Source: Euptelea pleiosperma (lineage: Eukaryota > Streptophyta > Magnoliopsida > Ranunculales > Eupteleaceae). From it: DNA of 64,000 nucleotides. The position numbers and the translations under genes are program-made. The stretch spans positions 24,615,190-24,679,189 of the forward strand of contig CM068553.1 of the NCBI GenBank assembly GCA_035048495.1, in the 5' to 3' direction. Below are positions 10,969 through 22,900 of the stretch, piece after piece. The notes below the pieces were generated by a model, which was given only the letters and a program-made list of their open reading frames with translations, ran no database searches and had not been told where the DNA came from. Position 1 is the first letter of the stretch; every line of letters starts with the position of its first letter.

Positions 10969-13900
10969 CTGCAATGCTGAATGATGAGATATGGGCCATA
11001 AACGTAGCAGGTATATAAATTGATTAAATGCTTACATTCAAAAAAGTGATGACTTGCTCCATGAGGGATGTTGGAACACATTCAAACTCAGATCCCTTCA
11101 ATAGTAAGGAGATAATGATTAAGAAACCTAAAAAATATCACTGACACAGGCGAATAAAAGATGGCAAGGGAGCAATAATAGAAATAGCAGTATTATGCAC
11201 TTTAAACATTCTGACCTCATCCCGGGCAGTAAAAATTCCAGCAGGAGTAGCAGATGTCTTGGGATTAAATGCATCCAGAAATCCTCCCATTGATGCCCTT
11301 AACCTGAAAGAATGATAAATCAAATTATAGTGAAAAGCACAAGAAATGACTGATAATATACAGTTTTCTTTACTAGTAAATCTTTAGGATTTAGGAGCAC
11401 TTTAAATAATACAGAGAGAAAATGCTTCCTATTTAAGATGGGCTATGTTTGACCCAGAAAAAAGTCTGGCATTTACAACTCTTAGGTTATGTTCATTACA
11501 AACAGCCTTGATCGCAAATACCATATGCAAGGCATAGGTTTTTGTCTGTTGTGCTCTGGTCATTTGCAAGAACTCCAAGAAATCTAGGATACTATGAAAA
11601 CTGAAAAGTCAGCCCACTGGAAATAGTAAGATCACCCATCTGTTTGTCCTTTGTTCTTGAACTTTAATTTTTATGGTGAGGCATTCTTCCTTGAAGTATT
11701 TGCATATTTTGGCCCAGGAGATTCTACGAGGACCCATCAAATGTGGGGTACGTAGGACTCGTCAAATGTGGAGTTCCACCTTGTATGTTCACCGTATGGT
11801 AGCTACTAGGTACTACAGTATGCTTTCGGTAGAGCTTCCTTATGCTACCCGAAGGCTGCCTTTAACATTCCATTTTTCATTTTTTTTCTTTTTTCCTTTC
11901 TCTGGTAAATATTGCATTGTCTTCTTACCACCATTTAGATTGTGGGGACATGTTATAGTTACATAAAGTTAAGTAAGATGCTAATACATTTTAATTTATG
12001 TTCTAAAATACTTGTAGTGACATTCTTGAGATGCTAATGAGATTGCCGACTCATTGGTTAAGACTAAGAGTGGTGAACAGAAGCTCTCTATAGGGAATTC
12101 ACTCACTCAATTTTGTTTCTAGTAATACATACTTTCTCCTTATAAAGAAAAAAGGAAAGAAAAGAAAAGAAAAGAAAAGGTGTTTCTAAAAAATATGCCA
12201 AACATTGTATAAATATTAAAAATGCAATATGGGTAAACAAAAGTTTGAGAAGAATGACCAAAATTAAAATTCCACAGTTGGTGGACTATCATTTCCAAGT
12301 TAGGGAAAATTTTCATTAAATTCTTTTGAGAGTTTAGCTTGGTATAGCTTTAATGTCGAACACAACTGGTTGACTGAACTTTCATAATTTCATAAAAATT
12401 GAGTGGAAACCTGATTTCCGGAGAGGCTTCTACAGAATGGATTTTGTAATTCTTAATTCACAATCTAAGTTGGAGTTTCTTTATTGTATGACAGTTGGAC
12501 TATCATGGGTTTTCACCCAAGAGCAGCATTTTAATGTTGGATTCATTTTAAAAACAATTAATTATATATTACTGGCATTTCTATAATTTCTGAAAACAAG
12601 CCAAGAGCATTGTTATATTAACTGAAAAGCGACATTGAAGAGGCATGGGATTTGTTCTTCCAAGCTTCCTTGAAAGGATATCATGCTAGGATAGCCAGTT
12701 CAAAACCAAGTGCTTTTTCAATTTAAGGGATGCAATCATCCATGCATGACCCTTTCAAGGTGTCTCTTAGAATGAACCATAATACCTATTAGGCTATTAG
12801 GGATCTATAAATAGGGGTTCTCACTACTCACCCATTACTCCACATTGTATCCTGTTTTATTTTGAAAAATGTAGTAATTTTTAATTACAAAGTGGAAAAC
12901 AAATTCCTCGTTTCCCCGAGTTGGGAGGATCATTTCAAGGATGTTTCCCTGGTAGCGATTCCAAGACCGGCTTCGGATCATACCCCCTTGATGTTAGGAT
13001 GTGGGGGTTTTAGATCCAAACCTACTCCTTTTCGGTTTGAAAATATGTGGCTGAGCAACACCCAATTCAAGGTAAAGGTGGGGGAGTGGTGGAGTTCTTT
13101 CTCCTTCGATGGGAAGGCAGGGGTGTCCTTTAGACGTAAGCGTAAGGCGTTGAAAGGGAAAATCAAGACTTGGAATAGAGAGGTGTTTGGCAATATAGAT
13201 CACAAGAAGGGCTTAGTGCTGGATAAGATTACTTTGCTTGATAGAAAGGAGGAAAACACAAACCTCTCTTTGGAAGAACAGTTGGAAAGAACTAATTTGA
13301 AGGGAGAGTACCAGCAGTTGGTAAAGATGGAGGAGATAAGTTGGAGATAGAAATCAAGGGTTAAGTGGCTCAAGGAGGGGGACCAAAATACAAAATTCTT
13401 TCACAAGGTCGCCAATGCTAATAGGAGAAAAAATTATATTCATTGACTCAGCATCAAAGGAGAGATCAAGGAGGATGAGGATAGCATCAGGAAGGGAGTG
13501 GTTGAGTTCTATTTCAATTTGTACACCGAAGTGGTTCCCTTTAGGCACTCTTTGGAGGGTCTCCAGTTCGACCAAATAAGTAGGGGGGATAGAGAGAGGA
13601 TGGAGAAACCTATTTCGGAGGACGAGGTGGTGAATGTTCTCTCTGTTCTGGCCCATGATAAGGCCCCAGGTCCATATGGCTTTACTATAGCCTTTTACAA
13701 AGAGTGCTGGGAGTTCATTGGAGTAGACTTTATGAAGATGGTGATGGAATTTCAGGAAGAGGGTTTCTGGGGTTTCCCTGCTAACAGCACTTTTATAGCT
13801 ATGATTCCTAAGATTACTGGAGCTGAGGACATTTCAGATTACAGACCCGTAAGTTTAGTGGGCAGTGCCTACAAAATCATAGCTAAGGTTCTTGCCTTGA

Positions 13901-16900
13901 GATTTAGAGAGGTTATGGCTACAGTTATATCGCCTAATCAAGGGGCTTTTGTGAGAGGGCGTCAGATTATTGATGGAGTCCTTATTGCAAATGAATGTAT
14001 TGCTTCGAGAATGAAATCGAGACAGCCGGGGTTAGTTTGCAAAATCGACATGGAGAAGGCTTATGATCATGTCAACTGGGGTTTTCTCGATTATATTCTT
14101 GGAAGAATGGGGTTTGGGGCTAGATGGAGAAAGTGGATTTGGAAGTGCATATCATCCGCTTCCTTCTCTATCTTGGTAAATGGGTCTCCAGCAGGATACT
14201 TCAGGAGCTCAAGAGGGTTACGTCAAGGTGACCCTCTCTCCCCTTTCTTGTTCATCGTTGTGGTGGAGGCTCTCAGCAGATTATTATCTAAAGCCGTGTC
14301 CTTAGGAGAGATGGAGGGGTTTGCTATTGCTTCAAGGGTTCCCAACATTTCCCACCTACAGTTCGCTGATGACACTCTCATTTTCCTTGCTCCAGAGAGC
14401 TCTCAAGTGAGATTCCTCAAAGGTACCCTCGCTTGCTTTGAGGCGGTTTCGAGGCTCCGAGTAAACCTCAACAAACGTAAAATGTTTGGTGTTGGAGAGG
14501 TTGAAGATTTGGAAGGATTGGCGAACATCCTGAAATACCGCATTGATAATTTCCCGACTACTTACCTTGGCCTCCCATTGGGGGTTGCATACAGATCTAA
14601 GGAGCTTTGGAGACCGGTGGTTGATAGCTTTGGAAGGAGACTGGCCTCATGGAAAGCTAGGTATCTATCGAAAGGGGGAAGACTGGTGTTGATTAAGAGT
14701 TCTCTCTCGAGCTTGCCAATTTACTATATGTCCTTGCTCCTGATTCCGAACAGTATTCTTCTCAACCTTGATAAGATTATGAGGGATTTCTTGTGGGATG
14801 GGAATTCGGAAAACCACAAGTTTCATTTGGTGAGATGGGAGAGGGTTTGCCAAGCAAAAGACATAGGTGGACTAGGCATTAAACATCTCAGATCCATGAA
14901 CTTTGCTCTCCTGGGTAATTGGTTATGGAGATTTGGGGAGGAGACGACGAGCCTCTGGAGGATTGTTATGGCCGGAAAATATGGAGTTGACTCCTTTGGT
15001 TGGAAAAGCTTAGTGGTGAGAAGCCCGTATGGCTGTAGTGTGTGGCGGGGGATTTTGAAGGTTTCGAAGGAATTCGATAAAGGCGTGCGGTTTGAGGTTG
15101 GTGCTGGTGATAGAATAAGCTTCTGGAGGATATCTGGTGTGGTGATAAACCCCTTCGGGAAGACTATCCGGATTTGTTCTCCATTTCGGAAAGGAAAAGG
15201 GGGTCTATTCTCGATTGCTTTCAGATAGAAGTAGAGGGAGGAGGGTGGAATTTGGGCTTCAGAAGAAACTTAAACGACTGGGAGATTTCACGGTGAAATC
15301 CTTTTATACGGAGATGAGAAGAACAGAAGGAGCCTCTTTCCCAGTCTCCCTGGTATGGAGATCTAAGATTCCTTCTAAAGTTGTTTTCTTTGCTTGGGAA
15401 GCGTCTCTGGATAAGATCCTTACCATCGATCATTTGATGGCTAGAGGTTTTTCTATGGTTCAATATTGTTGGATGTGCAGAGCTAACGGGGAATCAGTGG
15501 ATCATCTTCTCTTACATTGTGAGGTGGCTTTTAGGATTTGGAATGCATTCTTACTTGAGTACGGGGTGAGGTGGGTCATGCCGACCTCGATCATGGGTCT
15601 CCTTCTCAGTTGGAAATCCAACGCTTTCTCCGATAGAGGGAACGTGCTATGGAGAATGACCCCTTTTGCAATTATATGGGGGATTTGGAAGGAAAGGAAC
15701 CAAAGAGTCTTTGAAGGTAAACAAGTGGATTTGATGTCAATCATCCTAAACATCAAGGGGTTGATGTTCATGTGGTCGAAAGGGGTGGCAGAGTGCAAGG
15801 GCATGTTTTTTGAAGACTTCATCTTTCGTTGAGAGCATTTATGTACTAAGGAAGGGAGTGGATAGTGTCTTGTTTCCTTTCTATTTTTTCGGGGAGTTGT
15901 GGAGGTCATCTCGACCTTCTTCCCCTTGGCTGCTTGTATCTTTTGGCTACGGCCCCTTCAATATATCTTTTACTTATCAAAAAAAAAAAAGAGAGCCTTC
16001 TTCGTGTATGATGGGAGTAAACGCCACATGGCATACATGTTTATCATCTAGATTGTTAAACTTGTGGACCATCCTTTGGGCTAGCTTACCCAAAATTACA
16101 TCGTTTTAGGAATTCTAACACTTTGATTTAATCAATTTCCTCGATTTTGATGGACCGGTGAACAGATTATTTTTTACAATCCAAAAACAAAAGCTCTAGA
16201 CGATGCAAATACAATTGCCAAGACTACAACAAAGCCAAAGAAACGGGGGTAGTTGCTGATTTTTAAAATTTTGTGCAGTCACAGAAATTAGGGTCAGATC
16301 AGTAGCTTATATCTTGTCACGTCGGGTTAGTCTAATTTTACAGGCCAAGAAGCAACTTAAGTGGAAAGTTATGTATGCTAAAAAATAAAGCTTGTCGAGA
16401 ACGAAACAAATAGAAAAAGTTTTAAATACCTTTGAAAACACCTAAAGATTTTGCAGATGGCCGAGTACGCAAGTCAGAGCTCTCGAGATCAAAACAGAGT
16501 TGTAACAGTAAAAAATGAGGGACTTCACCCCCTATTCATACTATGGAGACCCCTCCTAGGATTCAGACATGAGTCCGCAATGGGCCAACGAGATTTCTCT
16601 GGATTAATTACCGAAGTCTAATCGTTGCGTATTCTCCAAGGCGTACAGCCGTGGGAGCACGACCTCCACCTACTTGAGACTGATCTTGGAGTGACACATG
16701 GACCAGCAATAAATAAAAATATGGGCGAATGTGTACGCCTAAAATTGGCCTTCAGCAAGGCCATACAAGTGTCACCTCGAAATCCATGAAAATGGATTTA
16801 AATTGGCATCTCTAATAGTTGCGTATTCTCCGAGGCATACAACCACGGGAGCATGACTCCGCCTACTCGAGAACTAATCCCGAAGTGACACGTGGACAAG

Positions 16901-19900
16901 AAATAAATAACATAATATTCCCAAGTTGTCGAAAACCGTTCTCGACAAAATGAGAATAGGGGCAAATGTGTATGCCTAAAATTGGCCTTCATCAGGGTCG
17001 TACATGTGTCACCTCGAGATTTGTGAAAATTTATTAAAATTGGCATCTCGAGTCCAAGTAACATTTTTTCCACCCTTAAAACTTTGTCAACTTCATTTTT
17101 TTAACTAACATGGAGTTTGGTTTGGCACACAGGAGAGACAACTTCCTGAGGAAGATTAGCTCGAGCGAAGGAGCCTAGCTACTCAGGTAAGTCGGCATAG
17201 TTCTAAAGAAAGGTACAGGTCTCACCTGCTCAAGATGGGACGTGGTAAAATCATTTCAGAGAGAAGTGGCCACTGACTTCACATGTGCCTGCAATGCCAT
17301 ACTACAGTCATGCATGAGAAACATCACATACCACCTACCATAGGACCTCTATAAATAGAGGTCCCCCTCACCGTGCAAGAGAATGAAAAACTGAGTCCTC
17401 CGATAATATCTCACTCTCTCGATACTTACCAACTCGTACCCGATTTGAGCTCCCAACTTACCAGTTCATCATAAAGAATAGTTAGTCGATCATTCACGTC
17501 GAAGTATTGAGTTGTTTGGTCGGATTAGCCTTTAACCAAATTCGGGCCACACAAGTGTATCTGATGAAGTGTTTATCAGATGGTTCAGACTCAATTTGGT
17601 GAAAAAATCCAATTCTTTCGGTCTGATAGAGAGTATATGGATGGGGGGCTTACGTTTTATTTCAATGAACATGGGATTGATCATCAAACATCCTGCGTTA
17701 AAACCCCTTAACAAAATGGTGTTGCAAAGAAAAAACACGGGCACCTAAAGTGACCTGTGCCTTACTTTTATGTTTGATTCTTCTAGAGGTATTCATTTTG
17801 TTGTGGGTTCAGGAAACAAAATAAGATTTTGGGAGGACACGTGGTGTGGCGAAGTTTCTCTTATGGCGGAGTATCCAGATCTTTATCTTCTTTCCGAGCG
17901 GAAGTGTTGGTCTATTAAGGATTGTCACATCAGGGACAGGGAGACTATGGGGTGGAACTTCGGATTCAGGCGTAATCTTAATGATTGGGAAATCGAGCCC
18001 CTTGCTAGCATGCTCAGTCGACTTCAAAGTGTACAATTATTGTTAGGTAGTCCAGATAAACGAAGATGGATTTAGACCAAAGAAGGATCGTTTTCGGTGA
18101 GATCCTTTTATGAGGCTTTACATTGCTAAGATGACATCAAGTTTCCTGCTTCTCTTGTATGGAGATCCAAGGTACGGTCTAAGATTGCATTCTTTCTTTG
18201 GGACTTTAGAGAAAATCCTGACAGTGGACCACTTGAGAGCAAGAGGTATTATGATTATTGACTATTGTTCGATGTGTAGGCGACATGGGGAGTCAGTTAA
18301 TCACCTTCTGTTACATTGTGACATAGCTAGGAAGGTTTGGAATTTATTTATCTTGGAGTTTGGGATGAAGTGGGTCATGCCAAATTCCTTGATGGAACTT
18401 CTGTAAAGTTGGAAGGTTAATGCTTTTTCAACTAGAGGGAGGATATTGTGGAGGCTGCTACCTATGGCGATTGTGTGGGGACTTTGGAAGGAGCGAGACC
18501 AGAGAGTGTTTGAAGGAAAGAGTGAAAATTTGGCGGCTATCGTTCTAGGTATCAAGGGGAGCTTATTCTTTTGGTCCAAACTATTTATAGAATGCAGAGG
18601 GCCATTTTTTGAAGACTTCGTATTCTGTTGGGAGTCTATTTGTTTGAGAGACGGTTAATTTGTGTGTATTATTTCCATTGCTTTTTAGCGTTTTCTGCCT
18701 AGTTGTAGCCTTAGTAGGTCACCTCGACCTTCTTAAATTATCTTCATGTAATTGTTCGGCTTAGGCCTTTTTAATGATAATTTATACTTATAAAAAAAAA
18801 ATGATAATTTATACTTATAAAAAAAAAATTCTTCTAGTGCTATTTCTATAATTGATGTGCTATAGGATAAAAAAAAACATCAAGTCTCTACCAGAAAGAT
18901 AGAACCCACTGTTCAAGGGTCATGTCAAGAAGCTCCCTCTGATCCAAGTAACATCTCCTCTATTGTTCCTTTTGTTATTCCTATTGCTATCCCGAAGGAT
19001 GTTCATGCATGCACGCCATATCCCATTTTGAACTTTGTTTCTCTTCATTCTATGTCTCCATCATATCGTGTCTTTGCAGCTTCTATGGCCTCTTTCTTTG
19101 CCGTCTAATGTTTCAAATTCCTTTTCTCAATTGAAGTGGAAGGAAGCCATCTTCGAAGAGATGAGAGCCATTAAAAAAATTACACATGGGATCTTGTGTC
19201 CTTACCTAGGAAAAGAAGCTAGTTGGATGCAAATGGGTATATATAGTAAAGTATGATAAGTATACCTTGTGTTGTCAAATCGAGAACATTCTTGGGTATT
19301 TATGTAACCGATATTGGCCCTCTAACTTGTACTTGGGAAAGCTTGTCGTGAAGGTTCAAAAGGCAACAAAAAGACAGACATTGATACGCAGCAGGGACTG
19401 ACGAATCACGGACTTGGGAAAATCCCAAGAAGTCCACTCAGACATATTTGGAACCCCCCAACATATCATGAAGGTCCCCCATGGTGGGAAACCCTAAATC
19501 TGACTATATGTCAGACCGGGTGACCGATCGTATGACCGGTCGACCGGTCTAGGAAATCATCAAATCGCGCGCCTCCATTTCCCTACCCCTCCTACTATAA
19601 ATACCCACCCCCCCTTAACTCAAACTCACCAATTCACTCAGACTTCTCTTGAGTTCTTCAACTCCAAGAGAATTGTTCTTGCTCCCTTGCCTTTGTGCTT
19701 AATCTAGTGGTTTGGCTTGCTAGCCTTGTCGGAGATCGACTTTGGTGGTCTACGCTCTTCAGGTGTAGAGCGATTCGGGTTATTGGTCTGAGTAGGTAGC
19801 AGCTTCATTTGAGCTTCAACAACATCGAAGCTTCGTTTTTCTTCAATCTCGATTGGGAGATAACTTTGTTTTGTAGTTGAGAGTTCCCTTAGAGAAACTC

Positions 19901-22900
19901 TCTATTTGATATACATCATCTTATATACTGTCGTTTGAGCTTCACTAACATCGAAGCTTCGTTCCTCTTCAATCTCGATTGAGAGGTAACTTTGTTTGGT
20001 AGTTGATAGTTTCTCTAACTATTTGATATACATCATCTTATATACTGTTGTGCTGCTCGAGTCAAGTAGAATCTTGACTAAACTGGAGTTTGGTTGCGAC
20101 CTTACTCCGTCTATATCGATTGCGATCGAAACTGGGTCCTTTACTTTATTCAATATTGTAAGGTTGCTTAAATATTAAACTAAAAATGTGATAGCTCGTT
20201 AAAGCTTTTAGAGAGTAGATGTAGGTGTTGTGACACCGAACCACTATACATCTTGTGTTGTGGATTGTTTGTCTCTATCTCTCTTTACTGTCTTAAGTTG
20301 ATTGTTTATATATAGTTGTGCATATGAGTAATCAACTTAGGATTATTTTAAATACACCTATTCACAACCCCCCCTCTAGGTCTTTCCATATCAATACCAA
20401 GGGAACTTCAAAGTATAAGGTTGATGACTCAATTGACAGGTATAAGGCCAAGGAATGGCAAAAGGGTTCACTCAAACATATGGGTTTGCCTATTAGGAGA
20501 CATTTGCACCGTTCGCCAAGATGAGCTCCATTTGTGTTCTCTCCCTGGTAGGATATATATCTTGGCCTCTACATCAATTGGATGTGAAGTATGCCCAAGG
20601 TTTAAAATTTCGTTTCGGAGGAATGTATCGGTCAAGTGAAAAACCGAGACAAACTCTGAAACGAAACGAAACATTGAAAAAATGGTGAAAAAACGAAATT
20701 TCCGAAACATTACGAAATATTACGAAACATTCCGAAACATTACGAAATATTTTCAAAATCATTAAATTATATTTTTTATTTATTTTTATGTTTTTGGATT
20801 GTATCGGATTGTCTCGGTGAAACAAACCGAAACATTACAAAACATTCCGAAACAAAACGAATCATACGAAACATCCAATACATTCAATGTTTCGTTTCGG
20901 TTTCCTTACGAAACGAAACATATGAAACATTCCGAAATTTTAAACCATGAGTATGCCTTCTGCAAGTTGGAGGAGGTGTTGATGATGATGCCACCAGGAT
21001 TCAAACATGAGGACAGTGAGAATGGTGAATGATAAGCTGAATGATGTGAATGGTGAGCACCTCATTAATGCATGAAGATTCCAAAAAATAGTTGGGAGGC
21101 TGATTTACCTGTCCCTTACGTGCTATGACATTGCGTTTGTGGTTAATTGAATCAACTAGTTTATTCATGCTCCTCGAGCCTCTCACTTTGAAGCTTCCAA
21201 TAGGGTTCTTAAGTATCTCAAGGGCTCACCAAGCAAAGGTCTACTGTTGGGGATACATGGATACCTACGTGTAGTAGCATATAGTAATGCAAATTGGGCA
21301 GGTTTAGTTATTGATCGTCGATCTACATCTAGTTACTATACCTTTGTTGGAGATAACTTGGTTTCTTAGAGAAGCAAGAAACAGTCTGTGGTGACTAGAT
21401 CTAACGCAAAGGCAAAGTTTCGGTCTTTGGCCAATGGAGTGTGTGAGTTCTTTGGTTGAAAACTATGTTGAGCGAGTTGGGAATCAAATTTCTAGAGCCA
21501 ATGAGCTTATATTGCGACAATAAAGTTGCCATTGGCATTGCCATAACCAGTCCAACATGATAAGACGAAGCACATAGAGGTTGATAGACACTACATTAAG
21601 CATAGGAGTGGCAAGATTTGCAGGCCTTATGTCAAGACAGGAGCAAGCTGTACATGTTTTGACAAAGGGTATTAGTAAGAGTCAAGGTAGTTAAAGGCGC
21701 TAGGACCTCTAACGCCTGAGGTGCAAGGCGAGGCACACGCCTGATTGAAGCGAGGCGCAATATTAAAAATTATAAGAAATATTAAAATAAAAGAAAAATA
21801 ACATCATAAAATAACAAAATAAGTAATCATTAGGCCATAAAACATAAAAGATAGCAAATGTCAAAAATCGCAAGTAACCCAAAAGTAGTTTTAGTTAACA
21901 TTGTCATTATCTAAATACAAAATGAGTAATCAAAAAGCCATTAAACATAAAAGATAGCAAATGTTCAAAATTTCAAATAGCCCAAAATTAGTTCTAGTTA
22001 ACATCGCCATCATTTAAAATATAATCATTAACTTCATCCCATCATCATCAGATGTGTTAGCCTTCTCAATATATTCTTCTTCTTCTATCTCCTCCGAATT
22101 GGCCTCTTCCTCTTCCGGCTCCCTTATTAAAGCCCTTGCTCTTACTCTTGACCTTGATTGTGATATAGTATTTGATGTTGATTCACCAACTCCAACAGCT
22201 CTCGCAACAACACTCCATGTCAAGCTATCATCCTCAAACACCAATTCATCTTCTGCTACTCCACATTCTATTTCCATCTCCCCAAGTAGTCATTCATTGC
22301 TTTCATCAATGTCTTTCAATGAGATAGGTTCAATTGTATCTCTCCTATCATACCGATGTTTAATATAAGCCAAAGAACAAAATTTTTACAAAAAAACATG
22401 TATTTTAGTGAGGCGCACGCCTGATGCACCTGGAGCCTGGTTTGAGGCGCGCACTTGGGGCATAAGGTGCGCGCCTTACTAAACGCGCCTCGCCTTGACC
22501 CTTCTGAGGCGCGCGCCTGGAGCCTGAGGCGCGCACCTTGACTACAGAGATAAGAGTTGTCTCCAAAATATGTTAATCAAGCTAGGCATGATAGATATCT
22601 ATGCACCAGCTTGAGGGGGAATATTTGTTGTGCCTTTATTTTTCCCCGTTTCAATGTAACTTGGGGTATTTCTAATTTTTCATTGTCCTTTACCTCATTA
22701 ATACAAATATGTGGGAAATCATGCGCCACATAATACATGATTTCCCCTTCTCTCATAAGTTTAAAACAAAGTTTTCCCTCGAAGGTGCAACACGATTCTC
22801 GGAATGAATTGGGGGAGGGGGAGGGGGGGGGGGGGTCCAAGCAACAACGAAACTTGCGTGACTTCACGAAACAAACGTGACAAATAACAAATAACAAATA

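Larger units (their letters stand above)
12862..15990 (+). mobile_element. Long LINE (+), 5'-truncated and mutated
   Basis: It extends from the end of the endonuclease domain (about 12885) to poly(A) at 15979-15990, with the family hairpin AGGTCATCTCGACCT at 15903-15917 and the tail motif TTTTACTTATC before the poly(A). ORF2 is broken by stops near 13350 and 13446 and by a frameshift near 15200. No target duplication was found by eye. Confidence 0.9.
17560..22720 (+). mobile_element. Copia relic E, interrupted four times
   Basis: Broken copia pieces in order: integrase (17560-17777: [21 protein letters not shown], spread over frames), insertion of a LINE, then linker and the start of RT (18838-19261: [25 protein letters not shown]), a solo LTR, more RT (20399-20595), a MITE, more RT/RNase H (20958-21681), a GC-rich MITE, then RNase H end ([13 protein letters not shown]), polypurine tract and a truncated 3' LTR beginning TGTTGTGCC at 22626. 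Many stops; long dead. No gag or protease remains. Confidence 0.8.

Noticed and set aside
22014..22368. Overlapping frames on both strands as a stand-alone gene
   Set aside because: They lie wholly inside the element 21682-22548; the minus-strand frame is better read as a possible transposase remnant.
22812..22835. Long G-run as a regulatory quadruplex
   Set aside because: Mononucleotide slippage tract in mid-intron with no promoter or gene end nearby.
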